From positions 1-64,000 of the forward strand of contig JADIMA010000040.1 of assembly GCA_017694945.1 (NCBI GenBank): 64,000 nt of DNA. Direction: 5' to 3'. The stretch is from Candidatus Merdivivens pullicola. Its GTDB lineage: Bacteria; Bacteroidota; Bacteroidia; Bacteroidales; UBA932. Positions 1-7,208 of this stretch are shown here, in pieces. The translations under genes were made by a program, and so were the position numbers. The notes under the pieces were generated by a model that did no database searches, had not been told where the DNA came from, and saw nothing but the letters and a program-made list of their open reading frames with translations. The stretch's first letter is position 1; each line of letters begins with the position of its first letter.

Positions 1-758
1 TCAATGCCACAAATGGCAAGATTCATTTGTGCCAATTTCCATGTGTTGCTGTTGAGTTCCTGCCCGTAAACAGAAATTTGGTTGATATTACCTCGGTGAC
101 GTTCGATAAACTTACTACTCTGTACAAACATACCTCCCGAACCACAAGCCGGGTCAAAGATTTTTCCTTTGTAGGGTTGAATAACCTCAACAATGGTGCG
201 GACAACACATGATGGAGTGTAGAACTCACCGCCTTTTTTGCCTTCTTCACGAGCGAACTCTCCAAGGAAGTATTCATATACACGCCCGAGCACATCACGG
301 GCCTCTGTTCCTGTGAAATGCAGGTTGTTTTCAAAAATATCAATTACATTGCCCAAGCGGCGTTTGTCGAGTTCTGGACGGGCATAGTTTTTCGGGAGAA
401 TGCTTTTAAGCTGCCTGTTCTCCTGCTCCAACGCTTCCATTGCTGTATCAATGACAACTCCTATTTCAGCAGTAAGCGAAGCCTTGACGATTTTGTCCCA
501 ACGGGAATCTGTAGGAACAAAAAAGATGTTGTCACCGATATACTCATCAGGGTCTTCCTCAAAACCAGCACCCTCTGCTACAAGTTCATCGTGCTTAACT
601 TTGAAGCAATCGTTGATGTATTTTAAGAACACAAGTCCAAGCACTACACTTTTGTATTCGGCAGCATCGAGGTTGCCGCGTAATTCGTTTGCAGAATCCC
701 ACAGAGTTTGCTCGATAGTTTTCTTTGTTCCTTCCTTTGCTTTTACTTTTTTGGCCAT
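1..758 (-). CDS. hsdM: Type I restriction-modification system DNA methyltransferase subunit M, N-terminal part (cut by window edge)
   Basis: This ORF is absent from the supplied track because it has no stop inside the window. Reading the minus strand from the ATG at 758 gives 252 open codons starting MAKKVKAKEGTKKTIEQ. The first part is the HsdM N-terminal helical domain (LDAAEYKSVVLGLVFLKYI, then RWDKI). It is followed by the start of the N6-adenine methylase domain: GGEFYTPSCVV and the SAM-binding motif I DPACGSGGMF. The catalytic NPPF/Y motif would lie beyond base 1. By family knowledge, HsdM pairs with HsdS for target recognition and with HsdR for cleavage, and methylates adenine in host DNA. 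hsdS and hsdR are not in view. The gene is AT-richer than the core genes to the right and sits among other defence genes. Identity is firm; whether the system is complete cannot be judged here. Confidence 0.93.
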   Translation of the reverse strand, partial: MAKKVKAKEGTKKTIEQTLWDSANELRGNLDAAEYKSVVLGLVFLKYINDCFKVKHDELVAEGAGFEEDPDEYIGDNIFFVPTDSRWDKIVKASLTAEIGVVIDTAMEALEQENRQLKSILPKNYARPELDKRRLGNVIDIFENNLHFTGTEARDVLGRVYEYFLGEFAREEGKKGGEFYTPSCVVRTIVEVIQPYKGKIFDPACGSGGMFVQSSKFIERHRGNINQISVYGQELNSNTWKLAQMNLAICGI

Positions 759-1080
759 TATTATATATAAAAATGAAAACTCCGCCACTATCCCTGCGAG
801 GCTGACCAAAGCCCATAAGACAGCGAAGGAGTTTCGTATGTTATTTTATTCTTATTCTTCAGGTCATTAGCGCAGTTGCTTTTCAATCACAAAGGTAATG
901 CCTTTTCTTGAATTTTCTTGCATAATCCAGAAATAACTATTATTTGAGACTCACGTTTCATCAACTTAACTCAATGATGTATTCGACAATAGAGATTAAT
1001 TACCGACTAATATTACCATAATAAGATTGCCATACATTACAATGAAATAACAGAAATCAGCCTTAGCCCATGTGTGAGAA
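759..1080. other. Intergenic stretch between hsdM and the membrane-protein gene
   Basis: This stretch holds the hsdM leader hairpins and a possible -7 promoter box at 890-897 for minus-strand transcription. The ORFs listed here in the track are antisense to hsdM or unsupported. Bases 900-1080 are AT-rich and I see no gene in them. Confidence 0.5.
777..834 (-). promoter_or_regulatory. Structured 5' leader of hsdM (nested inverted repeats)
   Basis: Between the hsdM start and a possible -7 box (TACCTTTG on the minus strand, bases 890-897) lies an inverted repeat AAACTCC / GGAGTTT (777-783 and 828-834). It encloses a second hairpin GGCT-6 nt-AGCC (800-803 and 810-813). The arrangement would put a folded leader of roughly 60 nt just upstream of the start codon. 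I do not recognise it as a named RNA family. A regulatory leader or a small RNA are both possible. Confidence 0.4.
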
Positions 1081-1683
1081 TCATTCTTTTTTATCAGTCC
1101 GCTTCAAATATTCATTAAGAACTTCTCTTGCATAATAATAGCCTCTTTCCTTGAATCTGTTCCATGATATAATCAATAGTACCATCGCAATTGGCCAAAA
1201 CTGCCATTCGTTATAAAAACGAAAAGCACACAGAATGTCTGCAATCAATACAGTTGTAAGCATTGTTCGTGACCAAGCATATTGGGCATTAAAAGCTGGA
1301 ACTCTACAATCTTCACATCCATTGACCTTTCTCATGGCACATCCAAACATTTTCCGTTCAGAGGCATGTTGGTCATTCAATTCTTTTTTCAACGTTACTA
1401 TTGCTTTTTCAGCTTCATAGAATTTAACACGCTTACACCCTGTCCAATTTTGTCCATTCACCAATGTAAGCAGTTTATCTGATGGCATACCATTTATTGT
1501 TTTGTAATAAAAGCCTTCAAGAAGGCTTCCTATAGCATTAATAAAATATCCAGCTAAATAACCTAATGCAAGATATACAACACCATCTATTTCTGTATTT
1601 CCAAGAAAAAGATAATTGATGGCAGCCACAATAGTTACACCGATTATAGTAGTTGATAATAAATCGTAGTATTTTATATCCAT
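1081..1683 (-). CDS. Multi-pass membrane protein of unknown function, partner of the MBL-fold gene
   Basis: A 200-residue protein. Hydrophobic segments lie at about residues 10-27 and 35-53, with a second pair at about 140-155 and 160-175. A charged soluble loop of about 85 residues lies between them and contains several cysteines (GCAMRKVNGCEDC). The C-terminus is basic (RFKERGYYYAREVL). I do not recognise the family. It starts 13 bp after the MBL-fold gene with AAAGGTGA as ribosome-binding site, so the two are very likely one operon. Given the neighbouring hsdM and cas9 remnant, the pair may be a two-gene defence module with a hydrolase sensor/effector and a membrane effector. That role is inference only; no catalytic motif is visible in this protein. 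Confidence 0.75.
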   Translation of the reverse strand: MDIKYYDLLSTTIIGVTIVAAINYLFLGNTEIDGVVYLALGYLAGYFINAIGSLLEGFYYKTINGMPSDKLLTLVNGQNWTGCKRVKFYEAEKAIVTLKKELNDQHASERKMFGCAMRKVNGCEDCRVPAFNAQYAWSRTMLTTVLIADILCAFRFYNEWQFWPIAMVLLIISWNRFKERGYYYAREVLNEYLKRTDKKE

Positions 1684-1696
1684 AAGTATTTCACCT

Positions 1697-2641
1697 TTAA
1701 ATTGTTAACGTCCCTGCATAATACCAATCTACAATGGGAAATCCATAAACGGTTCGCGTAATATTTCCTTTCCCTTGTTTAGCCTTTAGGCATGTAGGCT
1801 TATTGTTTATTTTATTTTTAGTGTAAATATGCACTTCTTTACCATCATTTTCAAAACATATGTCTCCAGCTGCATTTTGAGTGATAGTCTGCATTGAATC
1901 ACCATAGTCAATATGCTCGGATGGCGCATTACCTATGATGATTAATTTAGGGTTTAATGCCTCTAATAAATCATTAGGAACAGCTCCTGATTTGCGACCA
2001 TGATGTGGCTGAAATAATATGTCTATTAGTGGAATATTATTTTTGTATTCGTCGTAGTATGCTTGTTGCATTTCTGTTTCCAAATCCCCCATCCACATAT
2101 AAGTAGCACCATTTTCTATGCTATATGTAAAAATTGGGCAAATATTATTTATCTCTTTGCCTTCGGAAACAAGTTTAAGTGCCTGCTTAAATTTTTCGTT
2201 TTTTAAATCGGGCCACATAAAATTTATTCCAGAACTCCCATTCTCGTCATTTGTTTCATTGAGCCAAGCACGTCTAATATCACGCTTTATGGCAAAATTT
2301 TTATTAGCAAGTAGCCAATGGTAGCGAGTCAAACTATCATCGCTACTGTCTGTCGGACGATTATTATCTACTGCATAAAAATTTGTAATTTCCCAACTAT
2401 CATCCAAATATTCTATGCCTGCTATATGATCGTTGTCTGGATGTGTTGATATAAAACGACAAACTCTGCCAGCAGACTCATTTTTGATCTCATTTATAAT
2501 TTCATCTTTGCGGGCATTATTCCCATTACCATCTTTCAGATAGCAATCAATAACAGTAAAATTTCGGGAACCATGTTTGATATAGAACATATCCCCTCGA
2601 ATATCTCCCTCTGGGAATGAATAAGACTTTACTATGGGCAT
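1697..2641 (-). CDS. Metallo-beta-lactamase-fold hydrolase (ComEC C-terminal-like)
   Basis: A 314-residue protein with no signal peptide. The MBL metal site is readable: STHPDNDHIAG (the HxDxDH motif, about residues 85-95), MGDLETE (the later Asp ligand), and FQPHHGRKSG (His ligand). The PHHG form together with the downstream IIIGNA resembles the MBL domain found at the C-terminus of ComEC and in stand-alone cytoplasmic relatives, rather than lactamases or lactonases. By family knowledge such enzymes are phosphodiesterases or nucleases; the substrate here is unknown. It is first gene of a two-gene operon with the membrane protein (13 bp gap). The region is AT-rich and bordered by hsdM and a cas9 remnant, suggesting a defence role, but this is inference. 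Confidence 0.85.
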   Translation of the reverse strand: MPIVKSYSFPEGDIRGDMFYIKHGSRNFTVIDCYLKDGNGNNARKDEIINEIKNESAGRVCRFISTHPDNDHIAGIEYLDDSWEITNFYAVDNNRPTDSSDDSLTRYHWLLANKNFAIKRDIRRAWLNETNDENGSSGINFMWPDLKNEKFKQALKLVSEGKEINNICPIFTYSIENGATYMWMGDLETEMQQAYYDEYKNNIPLIDILFQPHHGRKSGAVPNDLLEALNPKLIIIGNAPSEHIDYGDSMQTITQNAAGDICFENDGKEVHIYTKNKINNKPTCLKAKQGKGNITRTVYGFPIVDWYYAGTLTI

Positions 2642-3295
2642 ACTATTTTAAATCGAAATGTTTATACTTAAAATGGCAAACTATATGCCGAATTTCTTTA
2701 TATAGTCAAAAACTGACAAAAAGTCAGCACTTAGCACATTTTTTCTTATTTGGCATAATGGTGAATGTTGTTCATCATTATGTTCTCTGAAACAATATCA
2801 CAACTTTTAAAGAAATATAGTACCATTTGTTATGACTTAAATGGACGAAAGAGAAGTGGAATTCGGGAGCGAACTGCATTGATAGAGGGTGTCAGTATTA
2901 ACACCCTAATAAGTTAAGAATTGGCAAAAATGTCAAATCTCTATCTTTTGGAATGTACCATTGAAAGTTACGACCATATATCAGACTTATTACTTCAAAA
3001 TTATTGAGTAATAACCGATTGTAAATACTAATGATGCTAAGATATAGTTTTTACCTCAAAGCACAAAATGTTTCGTCAAAATTCTCTGTGACTTTTCCGA
3101 AATTCTTTTTCTAAGAGAGATCTTTCCTTATCCCATAGCATTAAAAATATTCACATCAAGACAGACGGTTTTGAGAGCATATAAGCGTAAGTTCTCTGTA
3201 AATAAAGGTTAAATACATTAAATTTTACTTCTTCGGAATGCATGTAGAACCCATAAATTCACTTTTCTACCTTTTTAATAGCAAATTATTGATAA
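2642..3295. other. AT-rich stretch with no recognisable gene, left of the cas9 remnant
   Basis: About 650 bp without a supported ORF on either strand. Translating the minus strand beyond the cas9 stop gives no further Cas9-like sequence. It holds the possible operon promoter at 2677-2710, a small hairpin GGGTGT-8 nt-ACACCC (2887-2906), and a sequence starting GTTGTGAT (minus strand, 2804 downwards) that faintly resembles a type II-C CRISPR repeat. It is best read as decayed accessory DNA. Confidence 0.5.
2677..2710 (-). promoter_or_regulatory. Possible promoter of the MBL/membrane operon
   Basis: On the minus strand TTTG is followed after 21 nt by TATAGTTTG, one base longer than the Bacteroidota consensus TAnnTTTG. 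Just upstream is a short inverted repeat CTGAC-AAAAA-GTCAG (2713-2727) that could be an operator. The match is imperfect. Confidence 0.35.
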
Positions 3296-3715
3296 TCAAT
3301 GAGTAATAGATTCTGTCATTGAAGTCATGAAAATGAATTCGGATTTGCCGTCTATGCCTTTTCTCCATGGGATTTGAGGTTCCTTGCCTTTCAATAGTTT
3401 GCCATATCTGTCAAGGCATTCAGAATAATGATCTGGCAACCAGTCCATTGCTGCGAGAACTCGGTTAAGCCGTTCTCTCCTTAAATGACTTCTTTCAATA
3501 AGTCTTCTCGTACTTCTGAACTTTGTCCTTTCGGTTGTCTGGGATTTTGTATTGCCTTTGTCGAAATCTCCTAATGTGGCTGCATCCATAGGAATAATTC
3601 TGCTTCCGGTGCATTCTATACCTGTCAATGTGTCTTTATCATTGACATTTTCCTGATTAATTACGGCCCAACCAATGGAATTCGTTCCTAAATCCAGTCC
3701 GAGAATCTTTTTCAT
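3296..3715 (-). pseudogene. cas9: Truncated Cas9 (type II, Bacteroidota II-C-like): RuvC-I and bridge helix only
   Basis: 139 residues. The N-terminus ILGLDLGTNSIGWAVI is the RuvC-I motif, with the catalytic Asp in GLDLGT. The segment RIIPMDAATLGDFDKGN followed by the arginine-rich RSTRRLIERSHLRRERL is the typical II-C Cas9 lead into the bridge helix. The reading frame follows the family to about IPWRKGIDGKSEFIF, then ends after a few residues. A full Cas9 of this group has well over 1,000 residues. REC lobe, HNH, RuvC-II, RuvC-III and PAM-interacting parts are all missing, and no continuation was found to the left. It cannot cut DNA. A tracrRNA-like gene lies directly upstream, transcribed divergently. 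Most likely this is the stump of a CRISPR locus lost when the flanking accessory DNA was exchanged. Confidence 0.92.
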
Positions 3716-3766
3716 GGTAAATGAGATTTGTTAATGTCTCAAAATTATTAAAAAAACTTGAAAAAT

Positions 3767-3797
3767 TTTGTTGTTTTGATGAAACATCTTATTTTTG
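3767..3797 (+). promoter_or_regulatory. Bacteroidota promoter of the tracrRNA-like gene
   Basis: TTTG at 3767-3770 is followed after 19 nt by TATTTTTG at 3790-3797, a full match to the phylum consensus TTTG / TAnnTTTG. The expected transcription start near 3803 coincides with the first base of the predicted anti-repeat. Confidence 0.7.
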
Positions 3798-3800
3798 AAC

Positions 3801-3892
3801 GAAATTTGAAGCGATTCACAATAAGGATTATTCCGTTGTGAAAACATTTAAAGGGGTGCCTATAGACTTTCTATAGAGCATCCCTTTCTTTT
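3801..3892 (+). ncRNA. tracrRNA-like RNA of the degraded type II-C CRISPR locus
   Basis: The parts, in order, are those of a tracrRNA. An anti-repeat-like GAAATTTGAAGCGATTCACAA (3801-3821) would pair with Bacteroidota II-C repeats, which begin GTTGTGA and then CTTTCAAA or similar. Next is a nexus-like AAGGATTATTCCGTT, closely comparable to AAGGCTAGTCCGTT in the Streptococcus pyogenes tracrRNA. A strong terminator hairpin follows: GGGGTGC CTATAGA CTT TCTATAG A GCATCCC, then TTTCTTTT (3853-3892). It has its own promoter and lies immediately upstream of, and divergent from, the cas9 stump. TTCACAA and TTGTGAA could also pair with each other. On the minus strand the same hairpin could end sulfatase transcription, which is the main alternative reading for the 3' part. 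Confidence 0.75.
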
Positions 3893-3934
3893 GGAACGCT
3901 TGTTTATCTTGCGTGCCCCGTACTCCCTGCACAG

Positions 3935-5395
3935 TTATTCGCCTTGCAGCAGCGGCCAGGCAGGGTCAGGCACATGTTCCCTCTCCATTATCGAACGCAG
4001 TTCTTCGGCGATCCGGAGGTATTCGTCAGTGACATGTTCTTCGTCGAGCAGGTTGACGGTCTCGGACGGGTCGTTTTCCAAATTGTACAGTTCCCATACC
4101 GATGCTTCTCCGGAAGATGCAAAGAGCCTTATGAGTTTCATGTCTCCAGATATGACGGCCTGTTTGCCGCCTTCTTCCTGGAACTCGAAATAAAGCCAGT
4201 CGTGTTCAGGCTGGCTGCCTTTGCCTGTGAGTGCCGGAAGTATGGACATGCCGTCACCGCCTGAAAAGCGTCCCGTATCAGTGTCCGGCCGGGGCTGCAA
4301 TATCTGTCTGAAAGTCGGAAAAATATCCCAGAAAGTCATCGTGTGCCCGTTCTGGCTGCCGGGTTCAATTACGCCTTCCCATGCGGCTATGAATGGCACC
4401 CTTATTCCGCCTTCGTAAAGGTCTCTCTTGTAGCCCCTGAAGATTCCGTTGCTGTTGAAGAAATCGGGATCGGCGCCGCCTTCCATGTGCGGCCCGTTGT
4501 CACTGGCAAAGATGATCAGAGTGTTGCCGAGTATGCCGTTTTCTTTCAACTTGTCGATTACCTGGCCGACATACATGTCGAGTCTGTAAACCATTGCTGC
4601 AAAAGTCGCGCGTGGTTCCGGTTGCGAACAATATCCGCCTTTACGGAACGCCGGGCCTGAATCACAGCCTTTGTAAGGCGTTTCCGGGTACATCCCGCTG
4701 AATTTGGCCAGAATGGAGTCTTTCGGTACGAGCAGTTCCGCGTGAGGCAGTACATACGGAAGGAAAAGGAAAAATGGTTTGTCTGCATTGTCGTCTATGA
4801 ATTCCAGCGCCTTTTCATTTATCAGATCCTGGGAGTATGTCCCGAATCCTCCGTCGGCATTGTCTTCAAGAATGATTTTCCTATCGTTTTCCCAAAGATG
4901 GTCGGGATAGTAATTGTGTGCGAGTAGCTGACAGTTGTATCCGAAAAATTCGTCAATTCCCTGGTTTGAAGGGTCGCCTGTAGTCCCCGGTGCTCCCAGT
5001 CCCCATTTGCCGAACGCTCCTGTAGCGTATCCGTTTTCTTTGAAAAAGAGGAAAATGTTGTCCATTTCCGGCAGAGGATACTGTCCTTCGGGAGGGGTCT
5101 CGATGTTTCCTCTTACGGGAGCATGCCCTGAATGCAGGCCGGTGAGCAGGCAGGCCCGCGATGGCGCGCTGACAGTTGTTCCGGAATAGCATCTTGTGAA
5201 GCGCATCCCGTGTGCGGCGAGGCTGTCGATGTTGGGAGTGTCGAATTTTTCCTGACCATAGCAGCCGACATCTCCGTACCCGAGGTCGTCGGCAAGGATG
5301 AATACTATGTTTGGAGTGCCCGCCTGTTCCGTCTGGCATCCAGCGACCGCTGTGCAGCCGAGTGCCATGCCCGATATCATCAATCCCTTTTTCAT
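3935..5395 (-). CDS. Sulfatase of the S1 family, Ser-type, lipoprotein
   Basis: A 486-residue protein. The N-terminus is a lipoprotein signal (MKKGLMISGMALGCTAVAGC). The S1 sulfatase metal ligands appear as ILADDLGYGD (Asp36, Asp37) and FASDNGPH. The signature S-A-P-S-R (Ser76 to Arg80, followed by ACLLTG) contains the residue converted to formylglycine. Because it is Ser and not Cys, conversion needs an anaerobic radical-SAM maturase, and exactly such a gene is encoded divergently 118 bp away. By family knowledge it removes sulfate esters from host or algal glycans (mucin, glycosaminoglycans). The exact substrate cannot be read from the sequence. Probable location is the periplasm or outer membrane. 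Confidence 0.93.
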   Translation of the reverse strand: MKKGLMISGMALGCTAVAGCQTEQAGTPNIVFILADDLGYGDVGCYGQEKFDTPNIDSLAAHGMRFTRCYSGTTVSAPSRACLLTGLHSGHAPVRGNIETPPEGQYPLPEMDNIFLFFKENGYATGAFGKWGLGAPGTTGDPSNQGIDEFFGYNCQLLAHNYYPDHLWENDRKIILEDNADGGFGTYSQDLINEKALEFIDDNADKPFFLFLPYVLPHAELLVPKDSILAKFSGMYPETPYKGCDSGPAFRKGGYCSQPEPRATFAAMVYRLDMYVGQVIDKLKENGILGNTLIIFASDNGPHMEGGADPDFFNSNGIFRGYKRDLYEGGIRVPFIAAWEGVIEPGSQNGHTMTFWDIFPTFRQILQPRPDTDTGRFSGGDGMSILPALTGKGSQPEHDWLYFEFQEEGGKQAVISGDMKLIRLFASSGEASVWELYNLENDPSETVNLLDEEHVTDEYLRIAEELRSIMEREHVPDPAWPLLQGE

Positions 5396-5435
5396 TGTAA
5401 GTCTGTTTGTTTACGCTACAAAATAAATGAATAAA

Positions 5436-5466
5436 TTGTAGAAAATTCAAAACATTTCTATTTTTG
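5436..5466 (+). promoter_or_regulatory. Promoter of the sulfatase-maturase gene
   Basis: TTG at 5436-5438 and TATTTTTG at 5459-5466 are separated by 20 nt, matching the Bacteroidota consensus. The maturase start codon follows 48 nt downstream. Confidence 0.6.
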
Positions 5467-5513
5467 TTGAAAAAATCTCAACCATTTCTTTGCGGATTAA
5501 CAATTGAACCGTC

Positions 5514-6668
5514 ATGGGAAAAACATTCAATCTTGAGTATATTCTGGAAGACGGGCGTTTTGTACAGTCGCGTCCGTACTCGTTGATGCTTAAACCTGTC
5601 GGCGGCGCCTGCAACCTGAATTGCGCTTATTGTTATTACAAGGGCGGCCATGATGCCGGCAGGATGGATATCCGCCAATTGGAAACAGTATTCCGGGATT
5701 ATGCGGATTCCCAGCCCTCCGGCGCGCCTCTGACTTTTATCTGGCATGGAGGCGAACCACTGTTGGCAGGTGAGAAGTATTTGAGGGAAGCGGTCGGTTT
5801 GCAGAAACGCATGTTTTCTTTACAGGGAGGCGCTTCAAAGGAACCGAGGCAGGTGGCCAATATCCTGCAGACCAATGCGACGGCGGTGACGGAGAGCCTT
5901 GCTTCCTTCCTTGCTGAAAACCATTTTCTTTGCGGTGTGTCGATTGACGGGCCTGAGACTTTGCACGACATTCCGAGGCGCACGGTGGCCGGAGAAGGCT
6001 CGTGGAGGCAGGCCATGCGTGGCGTAGGGTTGCTCCAACGGGCTGGAGTTCAGATTAATGCGATGGTTGCCGTAGGGAAGCACAATGTATCCCGGCCTGA
6101 GTCGGTTTATGGTTTTCTGAAAGATGCAGGCTTTGAATATATACAGTTGCTTCCTGTTGCCGAGGGCCCGTCGGGTTGGCTGGAAGGGGAGGACTGGGGG
6201 GATTTTCTGTGCGGAGTCTTTGATCTGTGGCGGATTTCCGATATAGGAAGGGTGTTTGTCAATTATTTTGACAACACTCTTGCCCTGCATGCCGGAATGG
6301 GGCCGGATTTGTGTGTCCTCGGCAAGAGTTGCCCTCCCTGCCCTTCAGTAGAGGCCGACGGGCGGATATATGCCTGCGATCATGTCTCCCGACCTCTCGG
6401 AGGCAACGTCATTGAAGGTTCGCATCTTGCCGAAATCATGTCGTCTTCCCTGGAATACGGGCACGAGACTGAGAAATTCCAGTCCCTTTCGGGAAAATGC
6501 CTTTCGTGCCGTTATCTGAAACTCTGCAACGGGGACTGTCCGGTTCACAGAACGGTATTGACGGAAACCGGAGAACGCATATCGTCTTTATGTCCTGGAT
6601 ACATGAAGTATTTTGCCCATACGTATGATTTTTTTGCGGAATGGGCGGCGTCGATTATCGTCCGCTGA
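5514..6668 (+). CDS. Anaerobic sulfatase-maturating enzyme (radical SAM, SPASM)
   Basis: A 384-residue protein. The radical-SAM cluster motif is CNLNCAYC (Cys33, Cys37, Cys40), followed by YYKGG. The C-terminal half carries the SPASM cysteines that bind two more 4Fe-4S clusters: CVLGKSCPPC, IYACDH and CLSCRYLKLCNGDC. This is the anSME architecture and length. The enzyme converts the active-site Ser or Cys of sulfatases into C-alpha-formylglycine, in the cytoplasm and without oxygen. The divergent neighbour is a Ser-type sulfatase and is its obvious client. The 3' end overlaps the convergent 5-formyl-THF cyclo-ligase gene by 14 bp. Confidence 0.93.
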   Translation: MGKTFNLEYILEDGRFVQSRPYSLMLKPVGGACNLNCAYCYYKGGHDAGRMDIRQLETVFRDYADSQPSGAPLTFIWHGGEPLLAGEKYLREAVGLQKRMFSLQGGASKEPRQVANILQTNATAVTESLASFLAENHFLCGVSIDGPETLHDIPRRTVAGEGSWRQAMRGVGLLQRAGVQINAMVAVGKHNVSRPESVYGFLKDAGFEYIQLLPVAEGPSGWLEGEDWGDFLCGVFDLWRISDIGRVFVNYFDNTLALHAGMGPDLCVLGKSCPPCPSVEADGRIYACDHVSRPLGGNVIEGSHLAEIMSSSLEYGHETEKFQSLSGKCLSCRYLKLCNGDCPVHRTVLTETGERISSLCPGYMKYFAHTYDFFAEWAASIIVR

Positions 6669-7206
6669 AAGTCTCCGAGATTACTTTGTCCATTAGGATG
6701 TCGTGGGGTTCTTTTGGAACCGATTCGACGAGTTGGAAATCAAAACAGATTCCGGTCTTGAATACGCTGCTTCCTGAAAGCAGCCTGTCGTAGAAGCCTT
6801 TCCCTCTGCCCATGCGGCCTCCTTCGCGGTCAAATGCAACTCCCGGTACTATTACAAGGTCTATTTCATCTATGGATGCTTCGCGTGAGCCTGTCTTTGG
6901 TTCCGGAATAGAGTAGGATTCGCCGTCGTGCATTTCGTCCAGCCCGGTAAACTGTCTGATAATCAAGTCGTCTCCGTTGACCACGGGGAGGAAAACGGTT
7001 TTTCCGGAAGCCGCCGCCCTTGTTACAAGGTCGTGCGTATTGACTTCATCTGGCAGTGACCAGTAACAAAGCACGTTGCGGGCTTCAATGTATTCCGGGC
7101 TGCTTTCAAGGTTGGCTATGACGGTTTTTGACCTGTTGAGCCGTTCTTCCTGAGGACACTGTTTTTTCAGAGAAGATATTGTTTTTCTCAATTCTTTCTT
7201 TTCCAC
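6655..7206 (-). CDS. 5-formyltetrahydrofolate cyclo-ligase
   Basis: A 183-residue protein, the usual length. The family signature is clear near the C-terminus: VPGVAFDREGGRMGRGKGFYD, which forms the ATP/folate site. The N-terminus begins with the typical KKELRKTISSLKK helix, followed by a conserved YWSLPDEVNT strand. It converts 5-formyl-THF to 5,10-methenyl-THF with ATP, returning inhibitory folate to the one-carbon pool. It is the last of a small minus-strand group after the DUF2752 gene, with only 2 bp between that gene's stop and this start, which suggests co-transcription. Confidence 0.94.
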   Translation of the reverse strand: MEKKELRKTISSLKKQCPQEERLNRSKTVIANLESSPEYIEARNVLCYWSLPDEVNTHDLVTRAAASGKTVFLPVVNGDDLIIRQFTGLDEMHDGESYSIPEPKTGSREASIDEIDLVIVPGVAFDREGGRMGRGKGFYDRLLSGSSVFKTGICFDFQLVESVPKEPHDILMDKVISETFSGR

Positions 7207-7208
7207 GG

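Noticed and set aside
400-870. 156-codon plus-strand ORF
   Set aside because: Antisense to hsdM and its leader; the hsdM frame has clear family motifs.
1697-2641. Reading the MBL protein as a beta-lactamase or lactonase
   Set aside because: No signal peptide, and the HPDNDH and PHHG motifs fit ComEC-type or phosphodiesterase relatives better.
2841-2882. Mini-ORF MDEREVEFGSELH
   Set aside because: Only 13 residues with no follow-on frame. It could be the relic of a lost gene's start but there is nothing to support a call.
3853-3892. Hairpin as only the terminator of the sulfatase gene
   Set aside because: Possible on the minus strand, but the better T-run is on the plus strand and the promoter, anti-repeat and nexus upstream support a tracrRNA. 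Kept as an alternative in the feature.
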